Positions 1 to 6,752 of a stretch of 64,000 bases of DNA are shown here, one piece after another. The stretch lies in assembly GCF_947504225.1 (NCBI RefSeq), contig NZ_CANNGT010000006.1:1-64000 (forward strand). Reading direction: 5' to 3'. Origin of the DNA: Brumimicrobium ulvae (GTDB lineage Bacteria > Bacteroidota > Bacteroidia > Flavobacteriales_D > Crocinitomicaceae). A model generated the notes under the pieces. That model searched no databases. It was not told the origin of the DNA and saw only the letters and a program-made list of their open reading frames with translations. The position numbers and the translations under genes were made by a program. Positions within the stretch are counted from its first letter, which is position 1, and each line of letters starts with the position of its first letter.

Positions 1-57
1 GAAACCCTGATAATAGGTCTAAAAACCTTAATTTCCATTTGATACCTGTTCAGAAAT

Positions 58-128
58 AACCGATAAGAGATTTAATCAGGGGATAGGCCTCGAATACCTT
101 GCGCCGCGAATAATTCACTCTTATCGGT
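58..128. repeat. 12-bp inverted match bordering the tandem repeat
   Basis: AACCGATAAGAG at 58-69 is the reverse complement of CTCTTATCGGTT at 117-128 inside the first tandem unit, so the left border of the duplication can fold back on itself. The same half-site recurs in the second unit near 222-233. It may be part of a short mobile repeat family or a recombination site. No coding potential was seen. Confidence 0.45.
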
Positions 129-310
129 TGGTTGTTATTCATTATTATTAAGCTTAAGATAAACATAATCTAAAAGCTCTAAATAAATAACAATACAAAC
201 TAAGGGCGCCGCGAATAATTCACTCTTATCGGTTGGTTGTCATTCATTATTATTAAGCTCAAGATAAACATATTCTAAAAGCTCTAAATAAATAACAATA
301 CAAACTAAGG
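101..310. repeat. Tandem duplication, two 105-bp units
   Basis: Two head-to-tail units (101-205 and 206-310) start with GCGCCGCGAATAATTCACTC and end with AACAATACAAACTAAGG. I see only three mismatches between them (near 136, 155 and 168 of unit 1), so the duplication is recent. Neither unit has a long open frame. They lie upstream of the decayed RHS-type patch and are not explained by any gene. Confidence 0.85.
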
Positions 311-313
311 GCT

Positions 314-358
314 ACCGCGAGATTACCTTCGGTGCTACTCCGTGGTTCATCTCGTGGT
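314..358. repeat. Imperfect hairpin
   Basis: ACCGCGAGAT (314-323) and ATCTCGTGGT (349-358) are inverted repeats with one mismatch around a 25-nt loop. The arm sequence (cgagat / atctcg) resembles pieces of the direct repeats at 467 and 1844, which suggests one repeat family scattered through this patch. The rest of 311-466 shows nothing further. Confidence 0.4.
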
Positions 359-466
359 TGACTGATTCCTTTCTGTTACACTGTTAAAAATACAACTATT
401 TTTAGAAATAAAAATGCTTCTTTGAAGTTCACGATTCTTGTAGAGTGTTTATGTATGTAAATCCTA

Positions 467-502
467 GGCCACGAGAAGCTGCGCTAAATCTCGCGCCAGC
501 TT
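467..502. repeat. Direct repeat copy 1 flanking the small-ORF cassette
   Basis: GGCCACGAGAAGCTGCGCTA, then aatctcgcgccagctt, recurs at 1844-1876 in the same orientation with one substitution and a 3-nt indel. Each copy carries an internal inverted repeat (AAGCT...AGCTT). Together the copies bracket the lipoprotein gene, the small ORF and the RHS fragment. Confidence 0.65.
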
Positions 503-514
503 GGGGGACGGCAA

Positions 515-1123
515 CTATTCAAAACCTGACAATAATGAAATTACCTTATCTTCATTTAAGTCATAAAACCATAAGTTTAATGTTAAATAGAACTCATCAT
601 ATTTAAAAGTTGCTAATAAGTTTAACGAATTGTTATTTAGATTCTCATAAATTTGTAAATCAGAATATTTAGTTGGGAATAATTCATATAGATAATTACG
701 AATGTTAGGGGGTATTATATTTTTTCGATGTATTGCTTTATCATAAACATCATTAATGAAAATATTATTTATTTCTCTAGATGAATCCATTGAGTTAAAA
801 GCTTTAATATTCGTAGTCAACAAAGTCATTCTTAAATATTCTGACTCATTAAGTGTCATATCTGTAGACTGAACAATAAAGTGTATTTTCATTTGATTAG
901 AAAGCATAAGTGAATCTAATATACTAATGGTATCTTGATATGAAAAATTAGAAATAAAATCATTAATTCTTGATATATCAGAGAAATTATATTTTGTTGA
1001 GTCTACTGCAAAGTGAATACCATACGAAGAGTTATCATAGCTTAGTTTATTTTTATCATCGAAGTTAGTATTCGTACAATTTAAAATAGATATGTAGAAA
1101 AAAAGTATAAGTATATTTTTCAT
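515..1123 (-). CDS. Small lipoprotein, possible immunity-type partner of the RHS remnant
   Basis: I do not recognise a family. The N-terminus is a lipoprotein signal: MKNILILFFYISILNC, with a hydrophobic stretch and the lipobox Cys, which is why I start at the second Met (1123) rather than at 1147. The mature part is about 185 residues, rich in Asn, Asp and Ser, with no catalytic motif I can name. It lies 36 bases downstream of a 73-residue ORF that in turn follows an RHS-type fragment on the same strand. That order (core, tip, small downstream gene) is typical of polymorphic toxin loci, where the last gene is often an immunity protein. The immunity role is inference from position only. Confidence 0.55.
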   Translation of the reverse strand: MKNILILFFYISILNCTNTNFDDKNKLSYDNSSYGIHFAVDSTKYNFSDISRINDFISNFSYQDTISILDSLMLSNQMKIHFIVQSTDMTLNESEYLRMTLLTTNIKAFNSMDSSREINNIFINDVYDKAIHRKNIIPPNIRNYLYELFPTKYSDLQIYENLNNNSLNLLATFKYDEFYLTLNLWFYDLNEDKVISLLSGFE

Positions 1124-1159
1124 TGAAGATTGTCTTAATAGGTTCAAAAAAAGTTTTTA

Positions 1160-1381
1160 CTAGGGAGGAGGTAATCCTACTCCAGGGTATTCTGAATTAG
1201 AATTTATTTTGTTATTTTCAGCTTTTTTATCTCTTGATTCTGGCAATGTCGTAGGATCAAAATAAAATGTACCATCGTCATTAAAAAGATAATGGTGTGT
1301 GCCTTTCAAGGTAGGAATCCTAATTGTTCCATCCAAATCATTTGGAGAACCAGAAAGAGACTTTCCAAAATTAATGTGCAT
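1160..1381 (-). CDS. Short unknown ORF, possible detached RHS C-terminal tip
   Basis: This 73-residue open frame has a moderate hydrophobic core (GTHHYLFNDDGTFYFDP) and a Pro-rich end (EYPGVGLPPP). The composition fits a real protein fragment better than random frame. It sits between the RHS fragment and the lipoprotein gene on the same strand. It could be the remaining C-terminal tip of an RHS toxin, or an unrelated small gene. No nuclease or deaminase motif is visible. The start Met at 1381 is only the first available one. Confidence 0.35.
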   Translation of the reverse strand: MHINFGKSLSGSPNDLDGTIRIPTLKGTHHYLFNDDGTFYFDPTTLPESRDKKAENNKINSNSEYPGVGLPPP

Positions 1382-1492
1382 ATTTCAGCTCTCTCGTTTT
1401 CAAAAACACAAAATTCTTTACAGTCCCCCCTCCTCCAGACTTCGGCACTAACGTTTCTTGTCTTCCGTCTCTCAAAATCAGTGATTTCTCGC

Positions 1493-1921
1493 CTAATCAA
1501 AAATAACGTTTTTCTTTTCACTTGCAAAACTTCTAAGTATTTCTTTTACTTTTCCGCTCACCGTCCAGATTATTGTATCAATTTCTTCTTGTTTATCTTT
1601 AACTAATCGTCCTTCAGCATCATAAGAATAATTGTTATCTGTGTTTATCAAGGTTGGATCTGAAGTATATAATCCCATATCATCAATATCTGTACTGTCA
1701 ATATTGCTCGCAACAGCATCATTAATATGGTACAATCGATTACGCAACAAGTTACCATCTCCATCTTTCTGATAACGGTAAGTCATATCTTCAATTTTCG
1801 TTCCTGCTCTTTTGTGTCTATTTTGATGCTCAATATTACCCAAGGCCACGAGAAGCTTCGCTAAATCTCGCAGCTTCTTGGAGGTATTTATTTCAAGAAA
1901 TTCGTAAAAATCCGTTTTCAC
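1493..1921 (-). pseudogene. RHS/YD-repeat protein fragment
   Basis: The part encoded from about 1840 down to 1493 has RHS/YD-repeat features: MTYRYQKDGDGNLLRNRLYHI and NNYSYDAEGRLVKD, followed by IIWTVSGKVKEI and EKKNVIFD, the usual lead-in to a (Y)D.MGNRI core segment. A stop follows immediately, so the conserved RHS core end is missing and the gene is truncated. The first about 27 residues come from the direct repeat at 1844-1876 (SKKLRDLAKLLVAL) and are not RHS-like, so the 5' end is also broken and the Met at 1921 is probably not a native start. Full RHS proteins have many such repeats; here only a remnant of about 115 residues survives. Confidence 0.65.
1844..1876. repeat. Direct repeat copy 2 flanking the small-ORF cassette
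   Basis: This is the second copy of the repeat at 467-502, in the same orientation (GGCCACGAGAAGCTTCGCTA, then aatctcgcagctt). It lies inside the open frame that continues into the RHS fragment and marks where RHS-like sequence ends. That suggests the repeat, or recombination at it, broke the gene. Confidence 0.65.
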
Positions 1922-1931
1922 TTGGAAGTGA

Positions 1932-2035
1932 AAAATCCGCGTTGATCTGCGTTGCTTGCAGTTCTGCTGCGTAAGCCCAAAGCATCCGTGTCATCGCTCT
2001 ATTGAGTCTATCGAAATACGCGTTCCATTACAGCG
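1932..2035. repeat. GC-richer dispersed-repeat-like spacer
   Basis: The stretch contains aaatccgcgttgatctgcgt and gcatccgtgtcatcgctcta. It is more GC-rich than its surroundings and resembles short dispersed intergenic repeats known from many Bacteroidota genomes. No open frame of interest is present. The assignment rests on look and composition only; there is no second copy in the window. Confidence 0.3.
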
Positions 2036-2128
2036 AATTACCATTATATTGGGATGAATACTAAACTATTTCATTACGGATAAACTTCCCTAAGGCATAT
2101 AAATCTATATCTTTACGCTAAAAAAACA

Positions 2129-2800
2129 GTGAATTTTACAGACAAAGAACTCATCATTTTCGATTTTGATGGAACACTCATTAACAGTATTCCCGATTTG
2201 ACATTAGCGATCAATAATATGTTGGAGCACTATAACTTATCACCTTTAACAATAGAGCAAGTTACTCCTTTCATAGGAAATGGCGCAAAACCTTTGGTAA
2301 AAAGAGCTTTAGAGGCATCACAAACACAGGAAAAGGCGAATGGTATTGAGTTTAATGAAGCTTTCGATATCTATTTATCAGCTTATGAAAAAATTACTTG
2401 TCAAGACACTTTCTTGTATGAAGGCGTTGAATCAACTCTAGAACATCTATTCGAAAAGGGTTATAAATTAGCCATTTGCACCAATAAACCATACAAATTT
2501 ATTGAACCAATTCTAGAAAGTTTGCAGATTAAAAAGTACTTTAAATTGTGGATTGGTGAAGATTCTTTGCCTGAGAAAAAACCAAATGCCCTTCCGCTTG
2601 TTCACTTAGTGGAAGCAATGGATGCCACCATTGAAAAGAGTATTATGATCGGAGATTCCAAAAATGATATTTTGGCCGCTCACAATGCTAAAATGGAGAG
2701 TATTGGCGTGAGTTATGGCTATAATTACAATGAGAATATTGTAGATTATAATCCTACTTTGGTGGTTGATCATTTTGCAGAATTACAAAGGTATTTCTAG
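2129..2800 (+). CDS. gph: HAD-family phosphatase, phosphoglycolate phosphatase-like
   Basis: A 223-residue haloacid dehalogenase phosphatase with the full set of HAD motifs: nucleophile motif I IFDFDGTLINSIPD (residues 10-23), motif II in AICTNKPYKF, the motif III lysine region, and motif IV MIGDSKNDILAA. The helical cap after motif I and the overall length fit the Gph/PGP group, which dephosphorylates 2-phosphoglycolate in the cytoplasm, but substrate cannot be fixed from sequence. The start is GTG; no better ATG lies upstream. The stop codon directly abuts the ATG of the next gene, so the two are probably one transcript. Confidence 0.8.
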   Translation: MNFTDKELIIFDFDGTLINSIPDLTLAINNMLEHYNLSPLTIEQVTPFIGNGAKPLVKRALEASQTQEKANGIEFNEAFDIYLSAYEKITCQDTFLYEGVESTLEHLFEKGYKLAICTNKPYKFIEPILESLQIKKYFKLWIGEDSLPEKKPNALPLVHLVEAMDATIEKSIMIGDSKNDILAAHNAKMESIGVSYGYNYNENIVDYNPTLVVDHFAELQRYF

Positions 2801-4234
2801 ATGGATAAAGTATATGATGTAGGTATAATTGGCGGAGGAGTTTCAGGTGTTGTAACCTCCTTAGAACTTGGTAAATACGGAATAAACAATGTACTTTTCG
2901 AACAAGAAAATAGTGTTGTCAATGGTCCGCCTTTCTGCCATTTGCATGCGGGTGGAAATCTTTATCCTGATATTTCAGATGAACAATGCCGAATGTTAAT
3001 GAAGCAATCCATTGAAATGGCGCGTTTGTTTCCGCAATCGATTGATGAAAGACCTACGTTTATTAGTATTCCAAAATCGCAGAAATACGATGTAAACACT
3101 ATTCAAAGTCGACTGGAAATGTTGGTGGATTATTACCAATCATTAATCGAAGAAGATCCATTAAATGAAATTCTTGGAGCGCCAAAAGAATATTTTAAAA
3201 GCTATTCAAAAAGTGAAATTGATGAATTAGCAAAACGTCCTTACACCGAAGTTCCTAAAACTGCGGATGAATGGTTAACAAATGCGGTTAAATTCATTGA
3301 TTACGATCAATTAAAAACACCAGTCACCTTAGTTCAAGAGTACGGATGGAATATGTTCAGACTGGCGGCACAAGCTCAATTGGCGTTAAATCAAGCCGAA
3401 AACTGTGAATTGAAAACAAATACTAAAGTGTTTGACGTTAAAGATCTTCGAGATCAAAACTTAGATTACAATTGGGAAATTCACACAGAAAACGAGGTTT
3501 TTAAAGTCAAATATTTAGTCAATTCTTGTGGTTTTAAATCTGGTGAAATTGATGATTCACTGCATATTCATTCCGAACGATTAATTGAATTTAAAGCAGC
3601 CTATGTTTCTAAATGGCAGCCCATTTCAGGTCTCATTCCAGAACTTATTTTCCATGGAGAGCGTGGAACACCTGGCGGAATGGTTCAACTGACGCCGTAC
3701 AGCGGAGATTTTTATCAAATTCATGGAATGACAGAAAACATCACTTTGTTTCAAGATGGGTTGATTCAAGCGAAAGAAAATGAAGCGCAACCTGAATTTA
3801 ATGATGACATCAAACAAAAGTTGTTTTGTGGTTGGGAAAGTAAGGATATTCATTCGAGAACCGAAAATGCGATTGCATCCGTTTCACATTTTGTTCCAGA
3901 ATTTAAAACAGCAACTGTTGGTGGACCTCCCCTATTTGGCGCACAACAAATTCCAGGAGATGACGCTACCTTAAGAGTTGGCGAAGTGAGTTTTCCTCAC
4001 CAATTTTACGCCAGAAGTGAGATTGTAAAAGCTTCAACTGCATTAACTGTAGCCAATCAGATTATCGATAGACTTCAAGAGGAAAACATTGTTCCAGAAA
4101 TCGAAAACAGAACTCAAGTCAATGCCTTAATCGACGCCATTTCTAAACAAGAAATTGATGATTTTGCTGCGAAATTAACTACAGAGCGTGGTTATCCGCA
4201 AGAATTATCAAGGTTGATTATTGAAAGGACATAA
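2801..4234 (+). CDS. FAD-dependent oxidoreductase, DAO-type
   Basis: The N-terminal dinucleotide-binding motif (DVGIIGGGVSGVVTSLELGK, residues 6-25) followed by an acidic end of the second strand (VLFEQE) marks an FAD-binding Rossmann fold. The middle and C-terminal parts (LVNSCGFKSGEID; SHFVPEFKTATVGGPPLFGA) look like the substrate domain of D-amino-acid-oxidase-type enzymes. At 477 residues it is longer than a minimal DAO protein. No signal peptide or membrane segment, so it is probably cytoplasmic. The ATG follows the stop of the HAD phosphatase with no spacer, which suggests translational coupling. The substrate is unknown. Confidence 0.7.
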   Translation: MDKVYDVGIIGGGVSGVVTSLELGKYGINNVLFEQENSVVNGPPFCHLHAGGNLYPDISDEQCRMLMKQSIEMARLFPQSIDERPTFISIPKSQKYDVNTIQSRLEMLVDYYQSLIEEDPLNEILGAPKEYFKSYSKSEIDELAKRPYTEVPKTADEWLTNAVKFIDYDQLKTPVTLVQEYGWNMFRLAAQAQLALNQAENCELKTNTKVFDVKDLRDQNLDYNWEIHTENEVFKVKYLVNSCGFKSGEIDDSLHIHSERLIEFKAAYVSKWQPISGLIPELIFHGERGTPGGMVQLTPYSGDFYQIHGMTENITLFQDGLIQAKENEAQPEFNDDIKQKLFCGWESKDIHSRTENAIASVSHFVPEFKTATVGGPPLFGAQQIPGDDATLRVGEVSFPHQFYARSEIVKASTALTVANQIIDRLQEENIVPEIENRTQVNALIDAISKQEIDDFAAKLTTERGYPQELSRLIIERT

Positions 4235-4435
4235 GTTAGAACAGTAGGAATAATGAGCCTACATAATTGAGATGAGTGGCTATAAAGATAAGTATCTAAT
4301 ATGCATTCTTTATAAATCCCCCGCCTTTCAAAAGTATCAGGGTAAACCCTTGAAATGAGCTATTAGACTGATTTTTATGTAATAACCGAAACGTTTGAAG
4401 CGTTACTAAGGAAATTCATAAAAACAAAATCAGCA

Positions 4436-5347
4436 ATGAAAACAATCAATTATTTACCAGCATTAACATTCGTGATCCTTTCTTTTTTCAGCATTGGACA
4501 GGAAGAAAAACCATTAAAGAGAATTGTGGTTTCTGATGTTCAACTATACTCTGGAATGCTCTTTAAAATGGACGTCAATGGTACACTAGCGGATTTCAGG
4601 TCCTTAGCACCTCAATCAGAATTATTAAAAAATGATTTTTCAAGTTACCCTCAAGATGAGCGTTATGGTTCTTCTGGAGATATGGGCATCTCAATGATGA
4701 TTGGAATTCAATTCAGGGATAAAAAAAACGAAAGGTACAGAGCAAATCCACTTTTAAGACTTGGATTTAATTATTCTTCTGGATTAACCATAGCGGGTTC
4801 GATGAGCAAGGGAATCATTTCACCTTTTGACACACTCACTTCTGCTCAAACCAGCAATGTATACTATATTGACTCTACACATTCCGAAAGTTATCATATG
4901 TTTTACTCCTCTGAACAACTTCGATTCGATGGTTCTTTGATGTTCAGAACAAATCCTGAAGCTCGCTGGTCTGTCTTTTCTGGAATAGGAATTACTGCAG
5001 GAATTTCTATAAATGCAAATTCACGCATTCACTACACTGAAAGAAAAAGCCAATACATTCACGGTCCAGGAGGCAGTTATATTCACAGTTCAGAATATAG
5101 AAGCCTACTTCCCACCAATGAAGAGTATGAGGAACACCGAAATAAAACGAGCTTTGGCTTTTCAGCTTATGTTCCCCTAGGATTAGATTTTAGATTGGCC
5201 AATGGAAATAAATTTTGGAGTCGAATGCATTTATTTTATGAGGCAAAACTAGCAGTTGATTTCACATCAATACCAGAACTATACACTGTTACAAATACCA
5301 CTTTCCAACATGGCTTAGGAATCAGGTATTGTCTCGGTAGAAATTAA
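4436..5347 (+). CDS. Secreted protein, probable outer-membrane beta-barrel
   Basis: A 303-residue protein with an N-terminal signal peptide (INYLPALTFVILSFFSIGQ). The rest alternates polar and aromatic residues in short strands (for example LRLGFNYSSGLTIAGS, SVFSGIGITAGISI, FSAYVPLGLDFRL) and ends with a strand of the type HGLGIRYCLGRN, as outer-membrane beta-barrels of Bacteroidota do. I cannot name the family. It stands alone, with a strong terminator behind it. Confidence 0.6.
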   Translation: MKTINYLPALTFVILSFFSIGQEEKPLKRIVVSDVQLYSGMLFKMDVNGTLADFRSLAPQSELLKNDFSSYPQDERYGSSGDMGISMMIGIQFRDKKNERYRANPLLRLGFNYSSGLTIAGSMSKGIISPFDTLTSAQTSNVYYIDSTHSESYHMFYSSEQLRFDGSLMFRTNPEARWSVFSGIGITAGISINANSRIHYTERKSQYIHGPGGSYIHSSEYRSLLPTNEEYEEHRNKTSFGFSAYVPLGLDFRLANGNKFWSRMHLFYEAKLAVDFTSIPELYTVTNTTFQHGLGIRYCLGRN

Positions 5348-5376
5348 TTTACAAATACCATTTGACCATCTAAACC

Positions 5377-5435
5377 TACCGTTTGAAGACCAAAACCATG
5401 AAGAGGTTAGGGTGATTCAAGCGGTATTTTTTTTT
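5377..5435 (+). terminator. Rho-independent terminator after the beta-barrel gene
   Basis: TACCGTTTGAA (5377-5387) pairs with TTCAAGCGGTA (5416-5426), an 11-bp stem with one G-U pair. Inner AACC/GGTT pairing extends it, and nine T follow (5427-5435). Confidence 0.75.
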
Positions 5436-5554
5436 GGGATAATAAGAATGACAGCTTATAAATATTGCTAAAACAATTAATACTTCAGCTTAAAATAAAC
5501 AAGGAATTTAGGACCTCTAACATTATATAGTACTTTTATAGAACACATATACTT

Positions 5555-6349
5555 ATGCAGATCATGAAAATTATCACTATAGTCATTATTGTCCTATTCT
5601 CTTTCTCGTGTGAAAAATCAATAGAAGGGACTCATTATGAAGCATTCTCGTTCCCAAAGATAAAAGTTAATTATAACGATCGCCCACTGCATCATGATAG
5701 TCTTACAATGATTAATACCGATTCGCTTACAGAACAACATTCTGGATTTATTATAGGAAAGTACTCGACTCAAGTTTCAAATATTCAATTATCCTATTTT
5801 AATCCAGATAAAATCAGTGAATTTGATACTGTTTTAAATACTGAGGTTTATCAATCAGACGGATTACAAATAAAGTTAGATACTAGTCAATTCATTGTTG
5901 ATCCATGGCATTATAACCTTCATAATGACAAAACAGCATTCTACCCTTTAGTTCTTTTAAATGAAACAAGCACTGAAAAACGAATCACGACCATCAGTAA
6001 TAGGGTTTTCTTATTGCAAGAAATTTATTATGAACCTTATTTTAATTGGGTGGCAATAAATAATCCATTAATCTTTAATATGTGCGGAGATAGTGAATCT
6101 AATATCGTTTTAAAAACGAATGAATATGTCCTTCTTAACGTTCCAGTTTATACTGGGAATGACCTTGTAAAAATGAGGGTCAGAATTTTGAATGGTGATA
6201 ATATATATGTTTCCAAACCTTTTCATACTAAAATAAATCTTTCACAAATATATTTGCCAAAGCATTTAAAAACGTTGTATAAAAGATATACACGCAAAGG
6301 AAGTTTGGGACAGAACTTTGCTGAATGGCTTCCATTTTTAAAACAGTAA
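5555..6349 (+). CDS. Lipoprotein of unknown function
   Basis: 264 residues with a lipoprotein signal: IITIVIIVLFSFSC with the acylated Cys near residue 19. The start could be the ATG at 5555 or the in-frame ATG at 5564; both keep the signal. The body is beta-rich with many Asn and Asp and no recognised enzyme motif; the C-terminus (GSLGQNFAEWLPFLKQ) is basic to aromatic. It is followed closely by a decayed reading frame that may be part of a former neighbour or extension. Confidence 0.6.
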   Translation: MQIMKIITIVIIVLFSFSCEKSIEGTHYEAFSFPKIKVNYNDRPLHHDSLTMINTDSLTEQHSGFIIGKYSTQVSNIQLSYFNPDKISEFDTVLNTEVYQSDGLQIKLDTSQFIVDPWHYNLHNDKTAFYPLVLLNETSTEKRITTISNRVFLLQEIYYEPYFNWVAINNPLIFNMCGDSESNIVLKTNEYVLLNVPVYTGNDLVKMRVRILNGDNIYVSKPFHTKINLSQIYLPKHLKTLYKRYTRKGSLGQNFAEWLPFLKQ

Positions 6350-6565
6350 ACCCTATTCTTTATGAAAATAAATCTACAAATTCAAAAGAATCCATTATTG
6401 CATTTAATGATTTACTGACCATCTCAAATCCAATTGGAGGAGCTATTTTTAATATTCAAATTAAAATTAAAAAATAACATTTGGGATACAATAGCACATA
6501 TTGAATACACAGTTTCATTCGTAGAAAACGGTATTAAACACGAAGTAAATACAGTTATCACTTAA
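6346..6565 (+). pseudogene. Decayed small ORF with one frameshift
   Basis: Reading from 6346, an open frame gives ESIIAFNDLLTISNPIGGAI, then FNIQIKIKK, and stops at 6475-6477 in an A-run. Shifting frame at that A-run, the text continues as NNIWDTIAHIEYTVSFVENG, then IKHEVNTVIT, and stops near 6563. The two pieces together look like one beta-sandwich-type C-terminus (NPIGGAIFNI ... HIEYTV) broken by an indel. No start codon is available in the first frame, so this is a fragment. The remaining 6566-6752 holds nothing I can identify. Confidence 0.4.
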
Positions 6566-6752
6566 GCTCTACCATTCTCTAACATACAATTAAATGACTT
6601 TTACCCTACTTCTTTACATTTAAGATTTATTACTTTGGAGGAGATTATTTAATTCTTAATTTTGATAATGACCGATAGGGATTATAAAATAAGTATAGTC
6701 TTCAATTTGGTTTAAATAACTGAATCAAGAATATGTTTTATTTCATTCATCA

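Noticed and set aside
1306-1527. Second minus-strand frame through the RHS remnant
   Set aside because: Shadow of the RHS fragment and the small ORF in another frame; Arg/Glu-rich random text.
1292-1606. Plus-strand open frame opposite the small accessory ORFs
   Set aside because: Composition is not protein-like and it overlaps better candidates on the minus strand; no start context.
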